Below, in pieces: positions 18,731 through 27,049 of a stretch of DNA of 64,000 nt; position 1 is the stretch's first letter, and each line of letters begins with the position of its first letter. This stretch comes from Bacteroidales bacterium (GTDB lineage Bacteria > Bacteroidota > Bacteroidia > Bacteroidales > P3). The DNA lies in the NCBI GenBank assembly GCA_017469625.1, contig JAFUGA010000002.1:20365-84364 (forward strand). The letters run 5' to 3'. The translations under genes and the position numbers were made by a program. Below the pieces are notes generated by a model. The model had not been told where the DNA came from and searched no databases. It saw only the letters and a program-made list of their open reading frames with translations.

Positions 18731-18811
18731 CACCCTGAAAAAATTAGATGAGGATGTAATCGTAGTATTCATCGTTGTCTTTATGGTTTAACAAATAAAA
18801 AGAAACAAAAA

Positions 18812-19081
18812 ATGTATTTGACAAGCGAAAAGAAAAGAGAAATCTTTGGACAATTTGGAAAAAATGAAAAAGATACAGGTTCAGTAGAAGGACAAGTTGC
18901 TTTATTTACTTACCGTATCAAACACTTAACAGAGTATTGCAAAGAGCATAAAAACGACAAATTTACAAACAGAGCTTTGGTTCTTTTAGTAGGAAAACGT
19001 AGAAAAATGCTTGATTACCTAAAGAAAAAAGATATAGAAAGGTATCGTAGTCTTATAAAGGCTTTAGGTTTAAGAAAATAA
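18812..19081 (+). CDS. rpsO: 30S ribosomal protein S15
   Basis: 89 aa, the normal length. It carries the S15 core TGSVEGQVALFTYRIKHLTE and the conserved end LVGKRRKMLDYLKKKDIERY. It binds 16S rRNA early in 30S assembly. As in many bacteria the next gene is pnp, but here a terminator lies between the two, so pnp has its own promoter as well. Confidence 0.97.
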   Translation: MYLTSEKKREIFGQFGKNEKDTGSVEGQVALFTYRIKHLTEYCKEHKNDKFTNRALVLLVGKRRKMLDYLKKKDIERYRSLIKALGLRK

Positions 19082-19116
19082 TAAAATTTTTTTCAAAACT
19101 TTGCATAAGAAAGATA

Positions 19117-19157
19117 AGAGCAAATGACTCGTTATGTGATGTTGTTTGCTCTTTTTG
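19117..19157 (+). terminator. Rho-independent terminator after rpsO
   Basis: AGAGCAAA (19117-19124) pairs with TTTGCTCT (19145-19152), followed by T residues. Loop of 20 nt. It should end most rpsO transcripts before pnp. Confidence 0.75.
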
Positions 19158-19194
19158 TATTATATAAAAAAATGAAGCCAGATGTTAAACTGTT

Positions 19195-19202
19195 TAATTT
19201 TG
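19195..19202 (+). promoter_or_regulatory. Bacteroidetes -7 promoter element for pnp (TAATTTTG)
   Basis: TAATTTTG lies 55 bp before the pnp ATG at 19258, after the rpsO terminator. It overlaps the upstream end of the longest pnp reading frame, supporting the ATG at 19258. Confidence 0.5.
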
Positions 19203-19257
19203 TATGGAACTCGGTAAGGCTTCAGCTGAGTTAGATGTTTTAATAAAATATATAAAG

Positions 19258-21516
19258 ATGATTGGTGTAAAAAAAACTTTCACCCTTGCAGACGGTCGTC
19301 AAATAGAGATAGAGACCGGTAAATTAGCAAAACAAGCAGACGGTTCTGCTGTAGTAAGAATGGGAGATACTATGCTTCTTGCCACAGTTTGTGCAAAAAA
19401 AGAAGCAGGCGCAGATGTAGATTTTCTTCCTTTGTCAGTAGATTATCAAGAAAAGTATGCCTCAAACGGAAAGTTTCCAGGAGGATTTTTTAAACGTGAA
19501 GCCAGACCTTCAGAATATGAGATTCTTATTGCACGTTTGGTAGATAGAGCATTAAGACCTTTATTCCCAGAAAACTATCACGCAGAAGTACAAGTACAAA
19601 TAACTCTTATTTCAGGAGATGAAAAGAATCCACCAGATGCTTTAGCAGCATTGGCAGCAGCTTCAGCGTTGGCTTGTAGCGATATTCCTTTTGATGGACC
19701 TGTATCTGAATGTAGAGTGGCTTTGATAGACGGAGAATTTTGTATCAATCCAGACTATCAACAGCAAGAAAGAGCAGAACTTGACCTTATAGTAGCCGCA
19801 ACTTATGACAATATTATGATGGTTGAGGGTGAAATGAAAGAAGTTTCTGAAGAGGTGATGTTAAACGCTCTTAAAGCAGCGCACGATTCTATTAAAATTC
19901 ATTGTACAGCCTTGAAAGAACTTACCGAAATGGTAGGAAAGACAGAAAAGAGAGAATATTGCCACGAAGAAGACGATGAACAAATGCGTCAAAAGATGTA
20001 TGATGCTTGCTATCAAAAATGTTATGATTTAGCAAAAGAAGGAATAAAAAGCAAACATACAAGGGGAGAAAGATTTGAGGCAATAAAAGAAGAATTCTTT
20101 GCAACTATAGATGAAGAATACAAGACAGAACACGCTATAATGCTCAACCGTTATTACAAAAACATAGAAAAAGAGGCCATGAGAAATATGGTGCTTAACG
20201 AGAGAGTAAGACTTGATGGAAGACAATTAGAGGAAATTCGTCCAATATGGGCTGAAGTTGGCTATTTGCCTTCTCCTCACGGTTCTGCTATATTTACAAG
20301 AGGTGAAACACAATCTCTTTCTACTGTAACCTTAGGTTCAAAACTTGATGAACAAACTATAGACGGTGCTATGGTAGAGGGTTCAAATCGTTTTATCTTA
20401 CACTACAACTTCCCGGGCTTTGCAACAGGAGAGGTAAAAGGAAACAAATCTACTTCACGTAGAGAGATAGGACACGGAAACTTAGCAATGAGAGCTTTGA
20501 AAGAAGTCTTGCCTACAGAAGAAGAATGTCCTTATACTATACGTGTAGTTTCAGATATATTAGAATCAAACGGTTCTTCCTCTATGGCTACTGTTTGTGC
20601 TGGTTGTCTTGCTTTAATGGATGCTGGTGTTAAGATAAGAAAACCTGTTTCCGGTATAGCAATGGGACTTATAGAAAAGGACGGAAAATGGGCTGTTCTT
20701 TCAGATATTCTTGGCGATGAAGACCACCTTGGAGATATGGACTTTAAAGTAACAGGTACAAGAGACGGTATCACTGCTTGTCAAATGGATATAAAATGCG
20801 AAGGACTTTCTTATGATATTCTTACTCAAGCCTTGGCACAAGCAAAAAGAGGTAGAGAACATATCCTAAACATAATAGAAGAAACTATTCCAGCACCTCG
20901 TGAAGATTATAAACCACAAGTACCTCGTATTGTTAAACTTCAAATACCTAAAGAGTTCATTGGAGCAGTTATAGGACCACAAGGCAAGATAATACAAGAT
21001 ATTCAGAAAGAAACCAATACAACTATAACTATAGAAGATACAGGAGAATGGGGCAATGTAGATATTCTTTCTGTAGATAAAGAGGGATTAGATAAGGCTA
21101 TTGCACGTATAAAGGCTATAGTAGCAGTACCAGAAGTAGGTGAAGTCTATGATGGTATAGTTAAAAGTGTTATGCCATACGGAGCATTCGTTGAGTTTAT
21201 GGCAGGAAAAGACGGTTTGCTTCACGTAACCGAGATAGATTGGAAGAGAATAGAGAAAGTAGAAGATGTTTTGAAAGAAGGCGACCAAATAAGAGTAAAA
21301 CTTATAGGTATAGACAAACAAACAGGCAAATACAAACTTTCTCATAGAGTTCTTATTCCAAAACCAGAAGGATACATAGAACCAGCCCCTAAATCTTCTC
21401 GTCAGAATTCTTCAAACAAAGGTAATAACCACCGTTCAAATGAATATTTTTCACCTTCTACACACCGTACCAACCATACACAAGGAGTACAAAGAAGAGA
21501 TGAACATAGATTCTAA
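19258..21516 (+). CDS. pnp: Polyribonucleotide nucleotidyltransferase (PNPase)
   Basis: 752 aa from ATG 19258, chosen because [21 protein letters not shown] is the family N-terminus. It degrades RNA 3' to 5' by phosphorolysis. Two RNase PH domains are visible: [15 protein letters not shown], and later [20 protein letters not shown] with [14 protein letters not shown] and [16 protein letters not shown]. They are followed by a KH domain ([19 protein letters not shown]) and an S1 domain ([20 protein letters not shown]). The tail is Ser/Asn/His/Arg rich ([20 protein letters not shown]), unstructured and probably RNA-contacting. Terminates at 21554-21590. Confidence 0.97.
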   Translation: MIGVKKTFTLADGRQIEIETGKLAKQADGSAVVRMGDTMLLATVCAKKEAGADVDFLPLSVDYQEKYASNGKFPGGFFKREARPSEYEILIARLVDRALRPLFPENYHAEVQVQITLISGDEKNPPDALAALAAASALACSDIPFDGPVSECRVALIDGEFCINPDYQQQERAELDLIVAATYDNIMMVEGEMKEVSEEVMLNALKAAHDSIKIHCTALKELTEMVGKTEKREYCHEEDDEQMRQKMYDACYQKCYDLAKEGIKSKHTRGERFEAIKEEFFATIDEEYKTEHAIMLNRYYKNIEKEAMRNMVLNERVRLDGRQLEEIRPIWAEVGYLPSPHGSAIFTRGETQSLSTVTLGSKLDEQTIDGAMVEGSNRFILHYNFPGFATGEVKGNKSTSRREIGHGNLAMRALKEVLPTEEECPYTIRVVSDILESNGSSSMATVCAGCLALMDAGVKIRKPVSGIAMGLIEKDGKWAVLSDILGDEDHLGDMDFKVTGTRDGITACQMDIKCEGLSYDILTQALAQAKRGREHILNIIEETIPAPREDYKPQVPRIVKLQIPKEFIGAVIGPQGKIIQDIQKETNTTITIEDTGEWGNVDILSVDKEGLDKAIARIKAIVAVPEVGEVYDGIVKSVMPYGAFVEFMAGKDGLLHVTEIDWKRIEKVEDVLKEGDQIRVKLIGIDKQTGKYKLSHRVLIPKPEGYIEPAPKSSRQNSSNKGNNHRSNEYFSPSTHRTNHTQGVQRRDEHRF

Positions 21517-21553
21517 TAGAACGTACTAAAACAATATTGTACAGATTTCTTTT

Positions 21554-21590
21554 AAGCGACCTTTTTTCCAATAAAAGTGTCGCTTTTTTT
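21554..21590 (+). terminator. Rho-independent terminator of pnp
   Basis: AAGCGAC (21554-21560) pairs with GTCGCTT (21579-21585), then a run of T. It lies 37 bp after the pnp stop, so the following 1.2 kb is not simply the pnp 3' untranslated region. Confidence 0.85.
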
Positions 21591-21605
21591 GATAACACTC
21601 AAAAG

Positions 21606-21877
21606 TAACTATAAAAAGAGGGGAAAGGGAGAGAGAGATTTTAATCTCTCCCTTCACTCTTATATAGTTAGTAAAAAGCGGGGGGATTTTTATATATATA
21701 GGGACCCCGCCCCGCCCCGCTTTTGTGAATTAGATATAAAATCAGATAACTAACTGAAAACTAATAACAAAATAATCAAAATAGGCACACACACACACTA
21801 AAGGTGTGTGCCTTTGTTATGTTATTACTTGAAAAACTAACTAACTTTTACATATATAGGTTAGTTAATTAGTTAGT
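21606..21877 (+). other. Multi-hairpin element, copy A (candidate structured RNA or DNA element)
   Basis: Four stem-loops in series. H1: AACTATA (21607-21613) pairs with TATAGTT (21663-21669), enclosing a GGGAGAGA/TCTCTCCC stem. H2: AAAAGCGGGG (21674-21683) pairs with CCCCGCTTTT (21715-21724), loop containing TTTTTATATATATAGG. H3: GGCACACAC (21784-21792) pairs with GTGTGTGCC (21804-21812), with an outer stem ATAACAAA/TTTGTTAT. H2': ACTAACTAAC (21836-21845) faces GTTAGTTAAT, loop TTTTACATATATAGG. Copy B, about 0.6 kb downstream, has the same order with different stem sequences that still pair. No reading frame of note. Strand is assumed. Confidence 0.7.
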
Positions 21878-21978
21878 AAACTAAAATATGTATAAATATT
21901 TAATTATAAGTTTGTTAAATAGGATAGAGTGAAAGGATAGAGCAATAAGAAGTTGGTAAACTTATAAAAATTTATTCT

Positions 21979-21986
21979 TACCTTTG
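21979..21986 (+). promoter_or_regulatory. Candidate -7 promoter element between hairpin elements A and B (TACCTTTG)
   Basis: TACCTTTG is an exact TAnnTTTG match in the gene-free pnp downstream region, pointing towards element B. A TTG 23 nt upstream is a weak -33 candidate. If used, it would start a noncoding transcript. Confidence 0.35.
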
Positions 21987-22022
21987 ATTTTGTAGAGAAA
22001 AAATAAGACCTTTACAGAAAAT

Positions 22023-22055
22023 TTACTTGAGGTAACTGTTGTAAGTAATTGATTA
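22023..22055. repeat. 33-bp direct repeat, copy 1
   Basis: Begins TTACTTGAGGTAA and ends GTAAGTAATTGATTA. It matches the sequence at 22127-22159 with four differences in 33 bp. It lies between hairpin elements A and B. Confidence 0.65.
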
Positions 22056-22126
22056 ACAAGATAATCACTTTCTTTATATAGTTAAATACTTGTTTATCAG
22101 ATATGTTACGAGGTTTACCTAAAGTG

Positions 22127-22159
22127 TTACTTGAGGTAATATTTGTAACTAATTGATTA
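22127..22159. repeat. 33-bp direct repeat, copy 2
   Basis: Begins TTACTTGAGGTAA and ends GTAACTAATTGATTA, 104 bp after copy 1. TTACCT at 22114-22119, just upstream, can pair with its AGGTAA. Confidence 0.65.
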
Positions 22160-22237
22160 TTTGAGATATAATATAAATACTATCAAAGTAAGAATAAGAG
22201 AATTTTAATAACAAAACAAGACAAATCAACCAGAAAG

Positions 22238-22486
22238 TAACTATGAAAAGAGAGAAAGGGGAGAGAGTTAGTTTTTTAACTCTCTCCCTTCTCTACATAG
22301 TTAGATAAAAACGAACGAACTTTTACATATATAGGTAAGTTCGTTCGGTTCGTTTTTTGAAAACCATATTGATTTACCCCGAACTAATGACAAATAACAA
22401 AATCAGCATACACTCCACTCTTAAAGAGTGTATGCTTTGTTATGTTATTACTGAAAATTTGATTGAATTTTATATGTATATGGAAG
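22238..22486 (+). other. Multi-hairpin element, copy B (candidate structured RNA or DNA element)
   Basis: Same architecture as copy A. H1: AACTATG (22239-22245) pairs with CATAGTT (22296-22302), inner stem GGGAGAGAGTTA with TAACTCTCTCCC (12 bp, perfect). H2: CGAACGAACTT (22312-22322) pairs with AAGTTCGTTCG (22337-22347), loop TTACATATATAGGT. H3: GCATACACTC (22406-22415) pairs with GAGTGTATGC (22426-22435), outer stem ATAACAAA/TTTGTTAT exactly as in copy A, then the shared tail GTTATTACT. H2' is degenerate (TTTTATATGTATATGG). Relative to A, the closing pair of H1 changes from A-T to G-C and H2 and H3 stems differ throughout while staying paired. Confidence 0.7.
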
Positions 22487-22579
22487 GAAAAAAGGACATA
22501 TATTTAATAATCAACATATTATAAATAAACTAAGAAAAACTCAAGGAAAAATTTGACTTATCGTAACTTTATTTCCAAC

Positions 22580-22705
22580 AAAACAAAGAAAGAATTTTTT
22601 AAAACTTTGTTTTAAAATTCTATCTCTTTGTTTTAGAAAATTAAAACAAAGTTCTACGAAATTAAAACAAAGAGATAGAAAAATGAAATAAAGTTTTATT
22701 GAGAC
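22580..22705. repeat. 21-bp phased repeat array R3 (6 units)
   Basis: Six gapless units with 9-bp halves AAAACAAAG, AAAACTTTG, ATCTCTTTG, AAAACAAAG, AAAACAAAG and GAAATAAAG. The 12-bp halves include TTTTAGAAAATT, TTCTACGAAATT and AGATAGAAAAAT; the last unit is degenerate. It lies 106 bp beyond the 3' end of the RecD-like helicase gene. Nothing recognisable is seen in 22706-22811. Confidence 0.82.
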
Positions 22706-22811
22706 ATTCGTTATATTCGTGTTATTGGGAATTTTAGTTTAGATGTTTAGTGGTAAAGTTAGTGAGAGTGCTATTGGGTTATGTTTTTGGAATATAATGG
22801 TTTGTTAGCGA

Positions 22812-24224
22812 TTAGTCTTTGAAGAAATCTTCGGAGAAATTGACAAGATAGAGTTTTTCTTTGGCACGTGTTACGGCAGTGTAGAGCCATCGGAAGTAGT
22901 CTTTATCTAACATATCTTCTGTAAAGAAACTCTGAAATACAAAGACGGATTTCCAACCTCCTCCTTGAGCCTTGTGGCAGGTAAGACAGGAAGAAAATTT
23001 TACTTGTACAGCATTGAAATAAGGGTCGTGGTAGGTGTTCTTTTTTGCTTGTATCTTGTTGTGTGTGAGTTGAAACTGCTCTGTGAAAATTTTGTTGTAC
23101 AAGTCCCTTTCTTTGTTAGTATCCATTGATGCTTTGTCCAAAGAAAGCGTGTCAAGGACTATCTTTATTTCTACATCTTCTTGGTCTGGGTAATCGTTGA
23201 ACGAAACCACCACATCGGCAAAATGCATATCGTATTTCTCCTCATAATCCACTATCCTTTTGATTTTGAAAATATCTCCGTTGGCAATGAAACCAATTTT
23301 TGAACTATCATCAAGCCAAAAATAATTATTCTTCACCGCCATCAAATTATCACCAGAATCTATTTGATTTTCCCTTTCCAAGATTTGAAAACGTATTCTA
23401 TTGTTTAGAATATTCGCTTGTTTATTGCTTCTACAGACAACTATAGTTTCATCTTCGCCGTATTCTTTATAAGAAATCCTAAGATATTCTTCAAAATCTA
23501 CTGCACTGATATTCAGAACGTCTGTTAGATTGTTTGTCTTAAAAATAGGCAATGAATAATTTTCTCTTGAAAGTCTAAATCTTATGTTTGAGGCGTTTTT
23601 CAATATTCCAGAATCTAATGCTTGTCTAACTACGTTGGTAAGTTTGCAAGATGGGATATTTGAAGAAAAATGCCTCTCTAAGTACTCTACGTCCAAAGCA
23701 GGACTTATTATTTCGCCAACAGGAGGTAACTGTGCTGTATCTCCTATGAATATAACCTTGCAATCTGTTCCCGAAGATACATATTCCATCAAATCTTCCA
23801 AAAGATTTCGTGCCATAAACCCTTTATCATTACTTAAACCTATCATAGAAGATTCGTCTATTATGAAAAGGGTATCCTTGCTTTTATTTACTCTCAAAGA
23901 AAAGACAAAACCATCTTCATCATGACCAGAATAATAAATCTTCTTGTGAATAGTATAAGCCGTTCTTTTAGAATAAAGCGATAGGACTTTGGCTGCTCTT
24001 CCTGTGGGTGCCAAAAGTACAGAACGTATAGCAAAATAAGGCAAAGTTTTTATAAGTGCAGACATTACAGTAGTTTTACCTGTACCTGCATATCCTTTTA
24101 GAACAAATATTTTACTATGAGAAAGAAATAGAAAATCCTCCAACATATTTATCAATATGCTTTGGTCTTGTGTAGGAGGGAAACCTAAGTTTTGTAAAAA
24201 TATTTGCTTGAAATCTACTTGCAT
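22812..24224 (-). CDS. RecD-like ATP-dependent DNA helicase (superfamily 1)
   Basis: 470 aa. Walker A GYAGTGKTT (residues 44-52), then LLAPTGRAAKVLS (motif Ia), FIIDESSM (motif II), VIFIGDTAQLPPVG (motif III), TVVCRSNKQA (motif IV region), and the C-terminal UvrD-type TCHKAQGGGWKSVFV with YTAVTRAKEKLYLVN (motifs V and VI). It lacks the long N-terminal domain of true RecD2. Probable role in DNA repair or recombination by 5'-3' unwinding. The start is 5 bp after the apbE stop, so the two form an operon. Confidence 0.9.
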   Translation of the reverse strand: MQVDFKQIFLQNLGFPPTQDQSILINMLEDFLFLSHSKIFVLKGYAGTGKTTVMSALIKTLPYFAIRSVLLAPTGRAAKVLSLYSKRTAYTIHKKIYYSGHDEDGFVFSLRVNKSKDTLFIIDESSMIGLSNDKGFMARNLLEDLMEYVSSGTDCKVIFIGDTAQLPPVGEIISPALDVEYLERHFSSNIPSCKLTNVVRQALDSGILKNASNIRFRLSRENYSLPIFKTNNLTDVLNISAVDFEEYLRISYKEYGEDETIVVCRSNKQANILNNRIRFQILERENQIDSGDNLMAVKNNYFWLDDSSKIGFIANGDIFKIKRIVDYEEKYDMHFADVVVSFNDYPDQEDVEIKIVLDTLSLDKASMDTNKERDLYNKIFTEQFQLTHNKIQAKKNTYHDPYFNAVQVKFSSCLTCHKAQGGGWKSVFVFQSFFTEDMLDKDYFRWLYTAVTRAKEKLYLVNFSEDFFKD

Positions 24225-24229
24225 TTGTG

Positions 24230-25228
24230 TTAGTTAAGATAGTTTTTGAAACTATCGTTGTACCAAATTTTCAATTCGCCATTGCTATCTGAATAAATGA
24301 AATATGCAGAGTATTCTTTATGATTTTGTAAAAATTCTATGCTTTTATTTAGTCCCAATACCATAAAACTTGTTGCCAAACCATCGGCCGTTGTTGCGTC
24401 TTTGGCTATGACAGACACGCTCAGCAAAGAGTGTCTTACAGGTCTGCCTGTTTTAGGGTCTATTGTGTGAGAATATTTTACTCCATTTTCTTCGTAAAAC
24501 TTTCTATAACTACCACTTGTTACTATACTTTCGTCTTTTAATGATACAGTAGCATTGTATGAACGCTCTTCATCGCTACTTTTTGTAGGTTGTTCTATTG
24601 CCACTTTCCATTTCTCTTTCTTAGGTTTTAATCCTCGTGCATAAACTTCTCCTCCCACATCTATCAAAAAACTTTTTATACCTTTATTATCAAGATATTT
24701 AGTTATCATATCTGTAGTATATCCTTGTGCTATAGCGTTGAAATCTATCTGAGTTTGAGGATATTTTTTTATTAACTTATTGCCGGAAATGAAAACCTTA
24801 TCCATACCAACGTATTTAAGCATATCATTTATTTGTCTTTGAGAAAGATTGGTCCTTCTTTGAGTAGAGAAACCGTAACTCTTAACTAATGCTCCCACAG
24901 TTATATCCAACGCTCCTTCTGTTAGTTTATTCATACGTTGTGCTGCAATAAAATTGTCTTTAAAAATATCATCTAAGATTACATTCTCGTTCCTATTTAC
25001 TCTACTTAGTAAAGAATTTCTCACCCATAAGGATACGCTGTTGTCTATGCAAGTAAAAATACTATCAAAGCCTTGTCTAAATCCTGTACTATCATCGTTG
25101 TAAATTACTATATGATAATACGTTCCTTGTACAGTGCCATCAAAGACAAACCTTTTCTCACCATTGGAACAGGAAGTAGTAAATAAAACTATCAATATGC
25201 AAATTCCTGCAAATAATATCTTTTTCAT
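24230..25228 (-). CDS. apbE: FAD:protein FMN transferase (ApbE), lipoprotein
   Basis: 332 aa. Lipoprotein signal with lipobox LFTTSC (Cys 20). ApbE attaches FMN to Thr residues of periplasmic or membrane proteins such as Rnf and Nqr subunits. Visible family motifs are VQGTYYHIVIY, DFNAIAQGYTTDMI, FLIDVGGEVYARG, SHTIDPKTGRPV and the Mg-binding ATTADGLATSFMVLG. First gene of an operon with the RecD-like helicase, which is not functionally related as far as is known. No target protein gene is in the window. Confidence 0.93.
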   Translation of the reverse strand: MKKILFAGICILIVLFTTSCSNGEKRFVFDGTVQGTYYHIVIYNDDSTGFRQGFDSIFTCIDNSVSLWVRNSLLSRVNRNENVILDDIFKDNFIAAQRMNKLTEGALDITVGALVKSYGFSTQRRTNLSQRQINDMLKYVGMDKVFISGNKLIKKYPQTQIDFNAIAQGYTTDMITKYLDNKGIKSFLIDVGGEVYARGLKPKKEKWKVAIEQPTKSSDEERSYNATVSLKDESIVTSGSYRKFYEENGVKYSHTIDPKTGRPVRHSLLSVSVIAKDATTADGLATSFMVLGLNKSIEFLQNHKEYSAYFIYSDSNGELKIWYNDSFKNYLN

Positions 25229-25256
25229 TCTAATCTTTTTTGCAAAAATAATAAAA

Positions 25257-25319
25257 TAAACTCTAATTCTATATAAGAAAAAGCATATTTCATAAGGTTT
25301 ATATAAAATTAGAGTTTAT
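25257..25319. other. Inverted repeat between apbE and the kinase-deaminase gene
   Basis: TAAACTCTAATT (25257-25268) and AATTAGAGTTTA (25308-25319) are exact reverse complements with TATATA sequences inside them that can extend the pairing. It lies in the 216-bp gap upstream of apbE and could be a terminator for the purE-deaminase operon, an operator, or both. Confidence 0.45.
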
Positions 25320-25444
25320 AAATATGTGTGAAAAAAACAATAAAATACAATTTTATAGCAGTGGTTTTTTACTTCGTCTTTATTTTACACTATTATGTTC
25401 TATTGTAATAAATTTATCTTCCTCACAGTTTTGGCAAAGGAAAA

Positions 25445-26479
25445 TCATTGTTTTTCATACCTAAGCACCTCTTCATTCATAAAGACAAGTTCTATTCCTG
25501 CCTGTGCAAACATTTCTTGTGTTTCTTCTCCGCTATGATATTTGTTTTGACAAACTACTCTTTTTATTCCACAGTTTATAATCATCATGGCACAGGTACG
25601 ACAAGGTGTCATCGTACAATAAAGTGTTGCACCCTCCAATGCTATACCTCTTTTTGCGGCTTGGCATATAGCGTTTTGTTCTGCATGCACTGTTCTTACA
25701 CAATGATTACTTATATTGCCATTTTCGTCCATAGTTTTTTTGAAAAGATGACCTACTTCATCGCAATGAGGCAATCCTGTAGGGGAACCAACATACCCTG
25801 TTACAAGTATCTGTTTGTTTTTCACAATAACGCAACCACTTCTTCCCCTGTTGCAAGTCGCTCTTTTGGCTACAGTTTTTACTATTTCCAAAAAATATTC
25901 GTCCCAAGTAGGACGATTTTTGTACTGTATCTTATCTATAACTGCATCAAGTTGTTTGCGTAAGTCGTCTATGTTTCCATTATTGTCAAAAACAAAATCT
26001 GCTTTCTCCATACAGGCTTTTATGTTTTGCTTGTTAGGGTCTGTAGAATTCATCTCTCTTTGTTCGTTTTCGCAAAATGTTGTGAAATCTACATTATCCG
26101 TTTCACTTGCTCGTTTAACTATTCTCTCATATCTCGTCTTTATATCTGCATCTACACAGAATAGAATAAACTCACAGTTATTTTTAAGAAAGTCTATCTC
26201 TTTTACATTACGGATACTCTCTATTATACAGTTCTTATCCTGTTGTTTTGCCATATCTAAAAGACCTCTTGCTATGAAATCAGCCCCCACTTTCTCCCTT
26301 TCAGAATTGGCAACCATAGTCATAGAATCTCTATTTACTTCTAACTGAAGTTCTTTTATTCTTTTTATAAGAAAATCTCTTGCTGAAAAATGAACAAATC
26401 CTTTCTCTTTAAGTATATCTACAAGAGTACCTTTTCCAGCACCTAAAGTACCTGTAATACCAATAACTATCATAATCAA
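25445..26479 (-). CDS. P-loop (dephospho-CoA/dNMP kinase-like) and dCMP deaminase fusion
   Basis: 344 aa, two domains. Residues ~1-185 are a P-loop kinase fold (GTLGAGKGT at 10-18, FSARDFLIKRI, an ARGLLDMAK segment and IIESIRNVKEIDFL). Residues ~190-344 are a zinc deoxycytidylate deaminase: VHAEQNAI (about 263) and the TPCRTCAMMI zinc-binding pair of cysteines (about 290). The start overlaps the purE stop by 4 bp, tying it to nucleotide metabolism. The kinase-then-deaminase order resembles anti-phage dCTP deaminases (AvcD, DcdV), but this one is shorter and sits in a housekeeping operon. A dual-function pyrimidine enzyme is the simpler reading. Confidence 0.85.
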   Translation of the reverse strand: MIMIVIGITGTLGAGKGTLVDILKEKGFVHFSARDFLIKRIKELQLEVNRDSMTMVANSEREKVGADFIARGLLDMAKQQDKNCIIESIRNVKEIDFLKNNCEFILFCVDADIKTRYERIVKRASETDNVDFTTFCENEQREMNSTDPNKQNIKACMEKADFVFDNNGNIDDLRKQLDAVIDKIQYKNRPTWDEYFLEIVKTVAKRATCNRGRSGCVIVKNKQILVTGYVGSPTGLPHCDEVGHLFKKTMDENGNISNHCVRTVHAEQNAICQAAKRGIALEGATLYCTMTPCRTCAMMIINCGIKRVVCQNKYHSGEETQEMFAQAGIELVFMNEEVLRYEKQ

Positions 26480-26982
26480 TTGGTTTTATATTCAAACTCT
26501 ATCTTTGAAAACTCTTGGTTTGCTTTTGTGATTTTTTCTTGCAAAGATTGTTTGTATGCGTGCATTTTCTCGTTTATTTCCTTGTCAGACAAAGCCATAA
26601 TTTCCATAGCCAAGATAGCAGCATTCAAAGCTCCGTTTACAGCCATAGTTGCCACAGGAACAGCAGGAGGCATTTGCAACATAGAAAATACAGAATCTAA
26701 TCCGTCAAAACTACCTTTAATAGGCACACCTATAACAGGCAACACTGTTTCTGCAGCAATAGCACCCGGTAAAGCAGCAGCCATACCTGCAGCAGCGATT
26801 ATTACTTTTATACCTCTTTGTTCTGCATTGCGTGCAAATTCACTAACTTGTTCAGGCGTACGATGAGCACTTAAAGCATTTATTTCAAAAGGTATATGTT
26901 GTTCATTCAAAAACTGAGCAGCCTTTTCCATAACAGAATAATCGGAAGTGCTACCCATGATTATGCTTACTTTAGGATTCAT
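26476..26982 (-). CDS. purE: 5-(carboxyamino)imidazole ribonucleotide mutase
   Basis: 168 aa, normal length for PurE, which converts N5-CAIR to CAIR in purine synthesis. Motifs are VSIIMGSTSDYSVMEKA and LSAHRTPEQ, containing the catalytic His, and AAAGMAAALPGAIAAET in place of the enterobacterial AGGAAHLPGM. Its 3' end overlaps the kinase-deaminase gene by 4 bp (translational coupling). No purK is in the window. Confidence 0.95.
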   Translation of the reverse strand: MNPKVSIIMGSTSDYSVMEKAAQFLNEQHIPFEINALSAHRTPEQVSEFARNAEQRGIKVIIAAAGMAAALPGAIAAETVLPVIGVPIKGSFDGLDSVFSMLQMPPAVPVATMAVNGALNAAILAMEIMALSDKEINEKMHAYKQSLQEKITKANQEFSKIEFEYKTN

Positions 26983-27002
26983 ATTTTTTTGCTTTTATAA
27001 AA

Positions 27003-27037
27003 AAAGGGCTTATTAGATAATAGTAAATAATAAGCCC
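27003..27037 (-). terminator. Rho-independent terminator of the phosphofructokinase operon
   Basis: On the minus strand GGGCTTATTA pairs with TAATAAGCCC (10 bp) and is followed by seven T residues, 12 bp past the phosphofructokinase stop. Confidence 0.88.
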
Positions 27038-27049
27038 ATATAACATCTA

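Noticed and set aside
21606..22486. Integron attC sites or a retron at the hairpin elements
   Set aside because: No integrase, gene cassettes, reverse transcriptase or conserved attC core sites were found. The idea of a folded DNA substrate remains open but not in these specific forms.
25448..26348. Long plus-strand frames opposite the kinase-deaminase gene (171 and 177 codons)
   Set aside because: They mirror a conserved coding sequence on the minus strand and show no recognisable protein features.
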